A DNA stretch of 64,000 nucleotides, taken from NCBI RefSeq assembly GCF_910596095.1, contig NC_056540.1, forward strand, positions 15,650,501-15,714,500, written 5' to 3'. Shown piece by piece: positions 49,096-61,496 of the stretch. The position numbers and the translations under genes are program-made. The notes under the pieces are model-generated. The model was not told the origin of the DNA and ran no database searches. It saw nothing but the letters and a program-made list of their open reading frames with translations. The stretch's first letter is position 1. Each line of letters opens with the position of its first letter. Source of the stretch: Thunnus maccoyii (lineage: Eukaryota; Chordata; Actinopteri; Scombriformes; Scombridae).

Positions 49096-51577
49096 TATAT
49101 AAACTGCAGTCTATAAAACATTAATGTACTGCAATCCATTTTTTCCTTTCTGCCAATATGATCTATTTGTGAAAATATTCTACATAATATCCAATTCATT
49201 TGTCATGTTGCCTGAAAATGGTTGAACTGTGGTTGAACCTCGGCCACCTGCTTTCAACTCGTTCCAACAGGCTGATGGTGGCCGACTGGCCACTGATAAG
49301 AGTTATTATGCAACATAACGGATTGATAAGTGTCAGCTTGGGTATGGGAGAGGAGAGTGCAATAACGACAGGCAGAAGACTCAAGGCCTGTTTATGTAAC
49401 ATACACGTTGTATTGGACATAAGTGTTTAATTGAGTTTTTAGCAATAACAAATGTACTCAAATGAAAATAAGATCCTAGCAAAAAATAAGTGTAAATACC
49501 TTCATATCTATATATATATATACACACATATATATGTATAAGCAAGTTGTCTAGGAGTTGTCTAAATATAGACCAAAGAGGAGATGGTGGTGGCAAAAGT
49601 GTAAGGTCATTGGAGGTCACAGTGCTTCAACCAAAATATCACTCTACAAATCCTTACACACATTTTCAGGCCAGTATTGCAATCCAGGTGGGCTCTTACA
49701 TGTGTGAGAGTGCACATTTCAACTCAGTGCACATGTTTAAAGCACAGAATATTTGTTCATGTACTGCTGAGAGGTGATTTTATTTCAATATTGATCTCCA
49801 AGATATTTCACTTCACCACATTAGATTTCCATGACAGCTGTAGGTTTTCTATTATAAAATGCATTGTCATGATATAATACTAAAACACCTGCACAATTTT
49901 AGCATTGAGATAACTGTTATTATACTTTGAGGTATTGAAGTACTCTTGACTGCTGATGGTTCTGTACTTTCATTTTGCTTAGTCATGTTTGAATGCAAGA
50001 AGCATTATGTGTGAGGTTAACTCTGGAAAAAAAATGGAAAGGAATGGAAAAAGGTTTTACTATAACAATATATCGAGATTTTCCTCTTTTCCCTTCAGTT
50101 AGATGTTTGAGCTTCACTGTGCAGAATGATGTATGTGCAGAGTTTGACACGAGAAAGGTGTTTTCACATTCATCTGCTGAAAGTAGAAAGTTTCTCTGAA
50201 GATCATATCAGACACTTTTTTGAAAACATCAAAGTAGAGTATTTTATATATCTAAAAACATGTTCGGAGGGAATCTTTAATGTCTCACGCAAATAACTAT
50301 GTTTGGCGAACACGCCCTCTACACATACTGCTTCCTTGGAGCTCGCCAGCATGTCGTGTCATGCTGTCAGTCACTTTAGGCATAATAATAACACTAATAA
50401 TCGAAGTTAAGGGCTCCATCACAGTAAGGACAGAGCTAATACGGCATGTATAGCAAGCTTAAAATAAACAAATCACCGACGAGCTAGCATGTTTAGCTCA
50501 ATAGGCAGACACTCACATGCTAGGTTGGTTTACGTTAGCCAACTTAGCTCAGCTGTGCAAGTGACCAGGCCTCGTCGGTTGTATTAATAACAATGAATAA
50601 GATTTATGTTTAACGTAATGTGATGAAGCGTTGACACGAGAACAGGGTCACACACAACGTCTGCAAGCTACAGCAAAACACTTGTCTTGCCTAGCATGCT
50701 AGGTGGTTAGCACATGAAGAGTCAAAACGGACACCCGCTGATTGATGATTGGCTGACAGATACTGAATGTCAAGCGGCCAAAGAGCCACCGCCGGGCTCA
50801 TAAATGTGTCTTTACTTGCCGTGTCGCTGCGCTGCCCCCGGACAGGTAGAGTGCGATCTGTTTTTGCAGGGTACTTGGGCCGCTGCTGTAGGTCGTGTCT
50901 ACAGCCCCACCAGCAGCAGCGGCAGGTGACCGCTCCAATGCATCTTCAGCGCCTGCGCACTGATGTAGATCTGACAGTAGATGGATGGTGCTTAAGCTAG
51001 CTTCGGATAGCGGCTTTTACGCTAATTGTATTGTTCGATGTACGTGGTGGATAGTTCTTGTAGATAAACGATCACTATCTTTCTCAAAGAGCATGATATA
51101 TTGAGAAAAAATATATAAATACATATAAATAACATTGTTTTGGAGCTGCTTTGGTATTCGGGCTGTGTCGGTCGTTGGTTGCACTGTTGGTCGTAAAGCA
51201 GTCGAGTAGCGTTAAAATTTTGCGACCTCAATGTGACGTCATTAACGTGTTTTTGGCTAGTGGATGTGTGTCGGTAAATAATAAAAGGTTTAGCTTTGAC
51301 TGGTGATTTCTAAAGACTTTAAACTGGTTTGCTTTTTTCCTGATATGTATGGCTTTGTATGTATATAAAACAATTGAATAATAGAGCACAGTCGTGTACA
51401 ATTCTTGCTAAGATGTCAACTGATTGAATGTGACATAGCCAACGCTAACTAGCTATATGTTGCTAGCGGTATTCTTCCACATTCATCCACCGAGACAACC
51501 GTATGCATTAAACCACAGCTTGAGCTGTGTGTGGGGTCACTTTGTACACCTTCCACTGAAAGCTTGATTCATGTAAA
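49096..51577. other. Shared upstream region of slc25a51 and ints10
   Basis: The left 1.2 kb is AT-rich with a TATA-type dinucleotide run near 49508-49535 and nothing recognisable. Between about 50300 and 51290 the composition becomes CpG-richer, with GCGCCTGCGCAC near 50949 (NRF1-like) and a palindromic TGACGTCA at 51234. This is where I expect the slc25a51 5' UTR exon and the ints10 promoter. The 77-residue open frame at 50767-51000 has no recognised similarity. Confidence 0.5.
51234..51241. promoter_or_regulatory. Palindromic cAMP-response element (CRE) consensus
   Basis: Full TGACGTCA site 337 nt before the ints10 start codon, within the CpG-enriched part of the divergent region. Full CREs in CpG-rich sequence near start sites often bind CREB/ATF; binding here is inferred. 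Confidence 0.5.
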
Positions 51578-54500
51578 ATGTCAGCGCAAAAAGACTGCGA
51601 GTTTCTGGTGAAAAGAGCCCGGGAGCTGGTCCCAGATGACCCCTGTGCGGCCAAAGCCTGGCTCATAACTGCCAGAACCCTTTACCCTGCAGACTTCAAC
51701 ATACAGGTAAAAAGCATTTACCTCAGCTGCTCAGTTATTGATAATAGAGTATACTTTTACTATGAATGTTTCTAAATGCGCCTTTCAAGCATGATCACTT
51801 GTTTGGGTTTTGTGGATCACCTGTTATAAGTCCATTGTTAACATTTGGTTGACATGGTTTCCCAGTATGAAATGTACATCATTGAACGCAACGCAGAAAG
51901 GACAGCTTCTGCAGGGAGACTGCTGTATGACATGTGAGTTACAGTCAACTATCTCTATGTTACTGCTATTTTTTTTTTTGCTATGCATACAGTGCTGAGC
52001 TGAACAGTTGCTTTGTCCATCCTTTAGGTTTATAAACTTTCCAGATCAGCCCATTGTGTGGCGTGAGATCAGTGTCATCACCGCTGCCCTGCGCAGTGAC
52101 TCTCAGGACAAACATGCACAGTTCCTACGAGGTGAGAGAAGTGCACAGATTGATTCTTCTTCGTGTACAAACTATGCATGCATTGTTATGTTACAGCATT
52201 CTTAATGAGAGTAATGTGTGGGTCTCTATGAGTGGTCAAAGGGGGACAGTGTTTGTTTTGGACGTTTAAAGAATGATTTGTTTTCTATGGGTGTATGCAT
52301 TTGTCTCTGCCAGGGCTTTTTGAGACTCTGCCAGGTCGTGTACAGTGTGAGATGCTGCTGAAAGCCACAGAGCAGTGTTTCAACACTTTGGAGAAGGCAG
52401 AGATGCTGCTGCTACTACTGAAGCGCTTTCCAGAGTCTGTGGTCCAACATGGGGTACATGATGATAACAATAATAGTAAAAACAATAACATAGTAATGCT
52501 TGTGTTTTCACATTGAAGAGAAGGTGAATAGCATTGAAACAGTCACTGGTGTCATTCTGGTGTATGTTTAGGTCAATCTAGGTGAGACATTGTTGGAGGC
52601 AGAGGCATCAGAGAATGTGGAGACTCCTGTCAACTGCTTCAGAAAACTTTTTGGTCAGTGAACCACTTGCATTAAAGCTTTTCATTGTGTTCCAAAAAAC
52701 ACTTGTGCACTTTTTTTTATGCAGTTTCCTTCACACTGATGTTTCGTACTATTGCAGTGTGTGATGTCCTTCCTCTGGTCATAAACAATATGGATATGCG
52801 CCTGCCTGCCAGCCTGATGCAGAAGTACATGCTGAAAGCTGCTGAATTTTACATCGGCTATGTTACCCGTGGACCCTCGCCTGATGTGCAGATACAGGGT
52901 AAAGCTGCTCTGTGATGATGTTCTTGCTTTTTCCCTCTTAATGTTAACTCATTGTGATCATACTTAATCTTGTGTCTCTGTAATTTTTCTGTTCCTCTTG
53001 TTCTTTGCCTTAGGCTCTCAAGAAAGTGGCTCACTGAAGTCTCCCAGTGTGTCTCGTGGCTCTCAGCGTTATGTGATTGATGGCCTGTCGGAAAAGTCAT
53101 CAGTGGTAGCTGAACCTTGGGAGAGGCTGTTGGACATCCTCGCTGTGGTTGGAGCACGCTGTGAGTGGCAGGGAGACAAAGGACAGAGGTAGTGTATCTG
53201 TTGATTTTTATTGTTTTAAACTGTAAAAAAAAACTCATCACATATCTTGGTCACAGTTAATCTAAGGGATCTGATTCAAGATTCCTTGTTTATGTTTTAA
53301 AAATTTCAGTCAATATTTTGTTATCAGAATTTTTAAACTCAGCAATATTAATATCAGCATTGGCCTCAAAAATCCAGAATCTGTCAGGCTATTGTGATAA
53401 ATGTTCTCATTACCTTAATTCCTGCATTGTGGTGATTGTATTCCAATCACAACGTATTAAAATGCTTTCCCAGATAGGATATTTGGATACAGATCACATG
53501 TTAATGCCAGGTGTAAATGGGGTAATAATGTTCAGTTTTTGTTTAAACTATTTTAGAGAAGTGTTATGTAATATTTAGTTTGCTCTCATTTATATACCTG
53601 CAAGCAGCCCATCATGTAAGAGACACTCACAGGAGCCACAGTAGACCATAATAAGAGATTAATATACAGTACAATATGTGTAGAGATATTTCAGGGGAAA
53701 GTTTTGTACATTACATAACATACAGTCAATAATTAACAAAAAATTTTAATGTTAAATCTTAAAAATTTCCAAAGAAACAATAACATTGAACAATTTTGGT
53801 GTTACATAAATGCATTACATTAAAATGATAATTCCATCATGTGTTAAGCAATCTGTAAGAGAGAGAAGCAGAGGGAAGAGCATGATTACTTTCATGGTTT
53901 GCAGCACTTAGAGATGTTCTATACACCCACATATGTGCAGCATTAGCCATTTGAAGGTGAGTATAAAGGTTTTTAAAAGGGGTATTGTATTTGTGTGTGT
54001 GTACCTTTTTATTGTCCAGGAGTTATGTGGACATGCTGCAGAGAGTGAAGGAGCTGTGCCGGTACCTACCAGGACTAGAGGGAGACACCAGGTCCCGCTG
54101 CTGCAGTCAGGTGGTCATCTGTGCTGCACTTGTCCTCTTCCGCAGCGCCTTCCTCTATGTCTCGGCTGTACAGCCCGCGCTGTTCCAGGGTCAGTCTCTA
54201 TCTGTGCATGCACACATTGTTCCCAATTTGTTCATTTGACTTTTCAGTGAGATTGAAGGATGCGTTTATGTTTGGCAGGTGTGAATGCGTTGAGTTCGGG
54301 GCCGTGGATCCTTGTAGAAGATTTGAGCTCGGTGTATAATGATGTGGAGGTGGAGAGAGGAGCAGTGAAACATGCACATAAGAAACGCAAACTGGCAGAT
54401 GGGAGAGAGAAGACTATGGTGAGGACAGATCAGAGATCACTTAAATGTTTCTACATATTTTCTGTGAGAAAGAAAAGTTTGATAGATCACTTTCAACATG

Positions 54501-57500
54501 CAACAATGCTCTATATGTGTTCTTTAAACTCTAAACTAATGTGACTGTCGTGTGGGTCTGTTGCATTTGCCTCTTGGTTACGGTGCATCTGTGTGTATCT
54601 TATTATAGAGCTCAGATGATGAGGAAGGGCTGGGGAAGGGCCGCGGTCGACACATCATAGTGAACAAGACTGAGATGCCCAGCTGGTCAGAGACTCTGGA
54701 GAGCTTCCGCACAGCCAGGGAGAGCTGGGATCTTCTCCACTCCCACGACAGCCTGGAAACTGGTAAGGACCTCTCCTGTTCATCTGTGTTTTTGTTTAAC
54801 CCACCCAGACAGAGTCCAGTTACTCCATTGTAATATCATAAAGTGCCAACTACAACAGATGGAGATGTGCTCTTCTGAATGTTAAATGTCTTTTTTAGGA
54901 GGGATAATGAAAATATCATTGATCATTTGAATGTTTTTGTAACTTTGTACTTAAACAGAGTTCAAGAAGATCTGTGCTTCATGGAAGACGGACAGCTGGC
55001 TATGGTTCAGAATTTTCCTCAGTGACATGATCATATACCAGGCAAGAAACAGTTTTTGTTTTCTGTTTGTGACAAGACACATATTACCTTTTTATCTGTG
55101 CTCTGTAATTACTGGTACTTGCTTATATTTTATTGTGTTAACTTAAGAATCAGAGTATTTTATCATTATACTGGGTTAAATGAAACTTTATCGATTACTG
55201 TGGGGAAATCAAGTAATTGGAGCCGCAGCACAGAACAAGACACAGTAATAAATACATAAACAAAGAATAGAGCAACTAAAGGCGAGAATTAATTAAAAAA
55301 ACATGAAATATATCTTTTTCTAAGAGGAGATTATTTGCCTAATGAATGTGTGTTTGTATGTATGTATTTTCTAGGGACAGTACCGTAAGGCCCTCTCTAG
55401 TCTGCACCAGATGGCTACTGTGCAGCAGCCTCAGCCTGGACAGCAGAGCCCCTCAGGTCAGACCAGTCTGGAGCACCACAGGGCCCTCATACAGCAGGCC
55501 TCCTGCCACTACGCACTGGGAGAATACAGGGTATATATATATATGTGTATACACTCACACAAACACGTTATATGTGCGACAGGTTGATTTGGTTTCACCT
55601 TAGCTCCATCAAACAAAAACATAATGCTCAGGATTCCCCAGTAAAGACTTTCTCACACTAACTGGCCTGAAGGTGGCATTATAGTCAAGATAATTTCTAG
55701 AGTCATACAACTGCTGCTATGGGTTCAAAGGTCACAGATTACATTTCAGTGGTTTGGTGTAGTATATGAATGACTTTGCTTAATTCTGACTAACTGATGT
55801 TTAATTATTTTGCCTCAAAGCTTCTTTATTTATCACTTGTTTGTCTGAGGTTTTTAACATACATGTCATTATTTAGTAGAAGTGTTTGACAGATACCTAC
55901 ATTATCTTTAAACTTTCCCAGATGTAGTAATGTGTATGTGGCCTCTTAATAATGTGCAGAGAAGTGGATCAACAAAATTTATAAAATAAGCCTCCCATAA
56001 CTTATCATAAAACATGTACATGTAATGGGCTTAAGGGTAAAAAAACTTTTTTTGCAATTGCCATGCTATGTTTGTACTGTACTGTGGTCTATGTGTTCAT
56101 CAGATGGCCTGTGAGAAGCTTCTTGACGTCGTCAGTGGGCTGGTACCCCCAAACCACGAACCAACAAAGACCCAAGAAGATCAGGGCAGAGTCAAGACCA
56201 AAACAAGGAAAGGTAAGCACTCGCTGCTTTTAACTAAACAACGTTCACACACACTGATTCTATGAACAGCTTTTAACTTGTTATGCTAAGATTGACATCT
56301 AATATACCTTTTTGTATTGAGCTCAAAATGACTTCATATTTTTCACCCACATGTTGCATCGGTGTGTGTCTGTATGCGGACATATTGTTCTTGTGACCAG
56401 TAACTCAAGAACATTACTATTAGGAAACCATAATTTCTCTTTTCTGCAGTTTACATGTTAATGAGAGATAACAGACATTGTTGAAACTGCTGTTCCCCTT
56501 TCATAAAGAAATCATATGAATGAATCATATGAATGACACAATTTGTTATGTGAAATATGTAACTGTAATTACATCAGAACATTATGCAGTGCCTCTTTTG
56601 TTGTCTTAACTAGGTAATGACCTGAGATTGCTTCCCTGCACCAGCAAAGCTGTCTTACCTTTCTGTCTCCAGCTGATGTTGGCTTGTTTCAAGGTACTTT
56701 TACTAGTTAAATGATTGAAATTTAGGTTTGGGGCAGATTATTTATATTTACAGTTAAACTATGGTAAGGCAAGCCTTATAGTTGCCAGTTTTGTTTGGTA
56801 AATAATGAAACATAAAACATCTAACCTTCTTTCTCATTTCCTCATTTGTGCCAATCAGCTCCGTGCCTTCACAGACAATCGAGATGACCTGTCGCTCGGT
56901 CATGTGGTCGTGCTCCTGCAGTACGACTGGCCACAGGGCGAGATGCTGTTTCTAAAGGCTGTGGACAAGATCTGTCAGCAAGGCAGTTTCCAGTATGAGA
57001 ATTTCTTCAACTATGTCACCAGTATCCTCCCAAACCCACAAATAAATCTTTATATTGCACTTTTCGTAACAAGTCACACAATCACAACAGCCAGAATGAT
57101 ATAGCAAATATGTTAACTGTGTTCTCTTATCTTGGATGTTAGTTTCCATAAGCTCAAATCTTTTATCAGACATTGACATGCTGGAGGAGTTTGCATACCT
57201 ACGTACGCCAGAAGGGGGGAGGATCCAACTGGAGCTGCTGCCCAATCAGGGAATGCTGATCAAGTAAGCACCTCGCATTCAGAGACTTTGCAGTTGACAT
57301 TGTGACTCTTCACACTCCCGTTCTGTTGGTGTGTTTCAAAGAAAACAGTGCCACTGGTTGATGATCTAAGTAGACATGGCCTGTGGGTAAAGTCGTACTC
57401 TGAACTGAAAATGCTGTTATAGGAGCGGGCATTAGGAAGAGAAGGGGTTTATGGTTGAAATAAAGCTTTCTATCAAACTCCTTCATTCATTGTTGTAGAG

Positions 57501-58323
57501 GTTAAGACACTTGAATGCACCCTCACTGACAGAGTTGTTGAATGTTACTGTCCCTCAGGAACCCTAGTCCCGCCCTGGGGGTGGAGTTAAATACCCTACT
57601 GCTACAAGGGGTGCAGACGATGGACAGGTACCCCAGGCCCCTCCTCCCACACTCCCCATCCCTCCCCCCCACACCAGTCACCCTTCCTTCATTCCCAACT
57701 TCAAGGCTTGTCATCCCCCAAGTTTTTGTTTGGGCCGGTCATTTTACATCAAGAGTTAGTCGTTCTTTGATTTCCTGTCGGCATTTGTTTATTTGAGCCA
57801 TTGCTCGTCTTTCTGTGGTCATCACTGTTGTTGTTGTTGTTATTGTTGTTATTGTTATTTAGAGATCATGTTGGTCTTGTTGTACAGTCAATTTAGTTTT
57901 TTGCCTTTCCATAACACTTGATCTCATTTCATTTGTGGATATGTTTCATGTGGTTTTGATTTATGATGATGATGAAACCTTTGTTGTTTAAGCTTGAGTG
58001 GTTTATGTGTGTGATGGGAAAGTAACAGACTTTAGGTCAGTGTCTATCACATAGGTCTCAATCTCTAAAACATGTTGGCTGTTTTATATTTGTGACAAAT
58101 CAGCTCACAGTATATTTCAGAGTTTTTCTGACGTGTGTTTGTTTTTTTACTTTTTTACTCTTGCAGACACCACACAGTGACTCGAGGAATCACCAAAGGA
58201 GTGAAGGAGGATTTCCGTCTGGCCATGGAGAGGCAGGTGTCACGTTGTGGAGAGAACCTGCTCAATGTGCTGCACCGTTTCTGCATCAACGAGAAAATCA
58301 TCATCATCCAGTCTCTTCCTTGA
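51578..58323 (+). CDS. ints10: Integrator complex subunit 10
   Basis: INTS10 belongs to the Integrator complex, which cleaves nascent RNAs (snRNA 3' ends, promoter-proximal transcripts); it works in a module with INTS13 and INTS14. Seventeen exons: 51578-51706, 51866-51933, 52028-52131, 52314-52453, 52572-52653, 52758-52898, 53014-53188, 54020-54189, 54279-54418, 54609-54762, 54959-55041, 55375-55530, 56104-56212, 56614-56693, 56859-57021, 57170-57263 and 58167-58323. Phases all agree; 2145 nt, 714 residues (human 710). Landmarks are [50 protein letters not shown] and [20 protein letters not shown]. The intron after exon 11 uses a GC donor. A 69-nt in-frame candidate exon at 57559-57627 lies in the last intron. 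No enzymatic motif is expected; the protein is helical-repeat-like. Confidence 0.96.
57559..57627 (+). other. Candidate cassette exon of ints10 (69 nt, in frame)
   Basis: Bounded by an acceptor (TGTTACTGTCCCTCAG) and a donor (GATGGACAG then GTACCCC). With the AA left by the preceding exon it reads [24 protein letters not shown] and then joins HHTVTRG exactly, because its length is a multiple of three and both borders have phase 2. No stop occurs. The intron around it otherwise shows no open coding stretch. Skipping it gives the human-like [13 protein letters not shown] cannot tell whether it is expressed. Confidence 0.6.
57821..57857. repeat. (TTG)n-rich low-complexity run
   Basis: Repeated TTGTTGTTG and TTATTGTTG triplets in the last ints10 intron. 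Confidence 0.8.
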
Positions 58324-59099
58324 CACCTGGCCTGTGACCTTTGAATCTTTTTCATAGTTGAGATTTGAGGCACAGTTTTAATGCAGCTGGACTGACTTTT
58401 TGATCCCCGCAGCTCTCTCTCAACGCAGGACACATTGTTTATAGATTTCTTGTCTTTACCATTCATCATTGAACTATTAAGAAAAGAACAAGATTGTATA
58501 TTCTTCTTGCCTTAAAAAGTGGATCTCTCTCTCTAGAGAGTTGGAAAGGATACTGGTTCTCTACAGTAAATACACAGCGCTGATGACATTTTGTTTATAC
58601 TACATGTGTAGTTTTTTTTCTTTACAGGCAAAAAGTTGTGAGTAGTTAAAGTAACAACACTTCAAGTGGTTTCTTCATATTGTGCTATTTTGTGGGAGTC
58701 AATACTGACAAAAGAATCAAGTGCATTTTTGATATTCTTGATGTAAAGTTTATTGTTTTGTTACAAACTTGATTAAATTGTTAGTTTATATAAATGTTTC
58801 CATTAAATGTTCCCCGAAAAGTTTCAAGAAGTTTACATATGATTATATGAATTATATCTCACAAGCTTACAAGAACAATTGGTTACTCTTCAGCTCATAG
58901 TACAAGATTAAAAATGAGATGCTTTAGCTCATGTGTTAAAGAAAGAAGACTAGAATATGTACACACTACTTTTTTGCTCAGTCTCTCCAGAGCACTTAAA
59001 TGTTTTTACTCCTAGGATGTTCCCTCTCACTAACTCTCCCCTCCGTCCCATTTCCACTTCCTCTTCCAACTTCTTCCGCTTTAAGTCTGCCCTCCACAG
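58324..59099. other. Convergent 3' flanks of ints10 and tlr1
   Basis: ATTAAA hexamers at about 58772 and 58803 are candidate polyadenylation signals for ints10, 450-480 nt past its stop. No separate gene was seen. Because the two genes face each other, their 3' UTRs could overlap. Confidence 0.45.
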
Positions 59100-61496
59100 T
59101 CACTCCTCTAGTTCTTCAACTGGTGCATTTGGCAGATCTGCCTGTAGGGCAGCTCTGAGATTCGCCCAGAACAGCCTGTGCTTGGCCCTGTCTTGAGGCC
59201 ACTCCAAGTAGGTGTACCTCTCCATCATGGACTTCAGCTGGTAGTATTTGGATGGAATGAGGTATTGAGGCAGAGGTTCAAGCAGTACCAACACAATGCT
59301 GTCTGAGCCACGGGCGAGGTGTTGGTGGCTGGCAAAGTACAGCTCATAATGGCACCACTCACTCTTGACAAAGTGAGCAGAGAGCACAAATACAGATCGA
59401 CGGCTTTTCTCCACACAGCTGATGATGTTCTCAATAATTGTCTTTCCCGGTACAAAGTTCTTTTCATGATGGCAGATGCGTAGCCCTCCTGCAGGGCCTT
59501 GAAGGTTGGGAAGGAGGGAATTTTGAACCCAGTCGGCATCACGCTGGCTGTAAGACACGAAAGCGTGAAACTCAACACCCACCAGATCTTCAGGTCGAGC
59601 TTGCCTTCTAGCACGATGTCTGGTCCACCGCCAGATCATTCTCATGTACCATGGAACATCCCAACGGTTGCACAAGGTCATAACTACAATGATCACTAAC
59701 ACTGCTGGGCACAAAATGGTGGCAGCTAGAAGGCCAACATTGCAGGTGACCTCTGGGATCAGGACGTATTTTAAGGTGGCGTCTCTAACAGCCTCTGGGT
59801 AGCTGCAGTAATAGTCATGTGGCCAGTTCAGCAGTTCAACTCCTGTGTTACTTTTCTTCTTTTCAGACGTGATACCTAGACTTCTGAAATACCTTAGAGC
59901 GCAGGTGCAGGTGAAGGGATTGTAACTGACATCCAGGACTTTCAGTTTGGGGCAGCTTTCCAGCTTGCTTACAGTTGGGGCGTGGAGGGAATTTGACTTG
60001 AGTAAAAGCAGACTGAGTATGGGAAAACCATTACATACGGGCAGGTCCCGCAGCCTATTAGCATTTAGGTTCAGAGACAAAAGTTTGTCCAGTTTGAAGA
60101 TGGATGATGGCACCACAGAAACCTGGTTGTTTTGGAGGTCCAGGTTCTCTGTTCCTTTTGGTAGACATTTAAAAACAGAGTCTGTCAGACCATTAGAGGA
60201 CAGAGTCATATTGGTGATGTTTGACGGCCATACACATTCTGACAGACCGTCATAAACCAATGAGTTGAGGCTAAGGTCCAGATGTTGCAGAGACGACATG
60301 TATTGTACACGTTTGCTCAGCAACTGAAGGCTCTTGAGATTGTTGGCTACTAGAATCAGTTTCCTCAAGTTGCCCAGATTCTTACATTCAAGAGTTTCTG
60401 GACTTTTCGCACTGGAGAAGATGGTGTCCGACATAGCGCAATAGGAAAAGTTCAGCTGGAGGATAGGACTCTGTGTGTTTGGGCATGTCATGTGTATGAT
60501 GGCTGTCTCCACGATTGCCAAACTCTCCACTGGCATGTTGATAAAGAAGTTGTACACAGCCTTCTGTGAAAAGAAGAAAGACATCACCACAGCCCGTCTG
60601 GCTGTGAAGGATTTCATTTTCGATGTTTCGGTCACATTAGAGTCTTCACGAGGCAAATTCTTCATAGCCACATCAGAGGCAGTCAGATGGGTAATAGTGG
60701 TACTCATAACCACGTTCACATAGTGAGTTAAGTCTAGCCAATTGATCACTATGTTGGTAAGGTAAAGATGAGATGTATGGATTTTTTTTCTCTCACTCAA
60801 CTGTGTAGCAAGGTCCTTGTATCCACCTGTCAAATTCATCAACTCCACCTCATCAAAGAGTGACAGTGCATCAGCAACCAAATAGTGGTTTATTTGATTA
60901 TCAATGAAGGCTATCTGCAGCTTTTGAGCATAACCGTCCTTCAGACTGCCTTCTTCATAAACAAGTTCATCTTCCAGGAAGAGGGACAGTGTATCTAGTT
61001 TCACTTTAGCAATATTTTTTAAATCACCCACACTGATGTTTTCTGCTCCAAGTGCCAATCTCTCCAGTTTGACCAGGGAACTAAACTCACTCCCCAGTGT
61101 CATTGTGAGGAATTTGTTGCGGGCCAGGTTTAGTCCACGAAGGTTCCCTGTATGGAGCAGGTACAGCTGACTCGAGAGGTTCTTCAGCTTGTTGTGAGAC
61201 AGGTCTAGCTCCTCCAGGAGTGGCGTGTCCAGGAATGTCTCAGGATTGATCTCTTCCAAACTATTCCATGACATGTTGAGGAACCTCAGGAGAGTGATGT
61301 CTTTAAAGTCTCCTTTGTTAAGCTGTCGTATGTGGTTGCGTGAGAGATCTAAAAACTCAACCGTCTGCGGCAGGTCCGTTGGGACAGAGGAGAGGTTTCT
61401 GGATGAGCGGTCTACGATGATATTGATGGATGAAGCGCTCTGCTGAACTCCCACCAACATGGCCGCCACCCATATGGCAGCAGTCACAGGCTTCAT
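59100..61496 (-). CDS. tlr1: Toll-like receptor, TLR1/6/10 type
   Basis: Membrane pattern-recognition receptor; TLR1-group receptors pair with TLR2 to sense lipopeptides in mammals. A single coding exon, 798 residues. MKPVTAAIWVAAMLVGVQQ is a plausible signal peptide, followed by leucine-rich repeats (LPQTVEFLDLSRNHIRQL, LLEELDLSHNKLKNLS, LQHLDLSLNSL) and a Cys-rich LRR-CT (NPFTCTCALRYF...DYYCSYPEA). The transmembrane helix is at about 587-609 (LLAATILCPAVLVIIVVM) and the TIR domain at about 638-798. TIR boxes are intact: FHAFVSYS, the BB-loop HEKNFVPGK with its proline, and LFWANLRAAL. YLEWP and EPLPQYLIPSKY point to the TLR1 group, not TLR2. The start at 61496 was preferred over an ATG 30 nt upstream because that one lies before an acceptor (TTTTATCCAG) at 61504. 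Tail-to-tail with ints10. Confidence 0.93.
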   Translation of the reverse strand: MKPVTAAIWVAAMLVGVQQSASSINIIVDRSSRNLSSVPTDLPQTVEFLDLSRNHIRQLNKGDFKDITLLRFLNMSWNSLEEINPETFLDTPLLEELDLSHNKLKNLSSQLYLLHTGNLRGLNLARNKFLTMTLGSEFSSLVKLERLALGAENISVGDLKNIAKVKLDTLSLFLEDELVYEEGSLKDGYAQKLQIAFIDNQINHYLVADALSLFDEVELMNLTGGYKDLATQLSERKKIHTSHLYLTNIVINWLDLTHYVNVVMSTTITHLTASDVAMKNLPREDSNVTETSKMKSFTARRAVVMSFFFSQKAVYNFFINMPVESLAIVETAIIHMTCPNTQSPILQLNFSYCAMSDTIFSSAKSPETLECKNLGNLRKLILVANNLKSLQLLSKRVQYMSSLQHLDLSLNSLVYDGLSECVWPSNITNMTLSSNGLTDSVFKCLPKGTENLDLQNNQVSVVPSSIFKLDKLLSLNLNANRLRDLPVCNGFPILSLLLLKSNSLHAPTVSKLESCPKLKVLDVSYNPFTCTCALRYFRSLGITSEKKKSNTGVELLNWPHDYYCSYPEAVRDATLKYVLIPEVTCNVGLLAATILCPAVLVIIVVMTLCNRWDVPWYMRMIWRWTRHRARRQARPEDLVGVEFHAFVSYSQRDADWVQNSLLPNLQGPAGGLRICHHEKNFVPGKTIIENIISCVEKSRRSVFVLSAHFVKSEWCHYELYFASHQHLARGSDSIVLVLLEPLPQYLIPSKYYQLKSMMERYTYLEWPQDRAKHRLFWANLRAALQADLPNAPVEELEE

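Noticed and set aside
58957-59196. Plus-strand 79-residue frame rich in Ser and Phe
   Set aside because: Overlaps the end of the tlr1 coding exon on the opposite strand and has no recognisable similarity.
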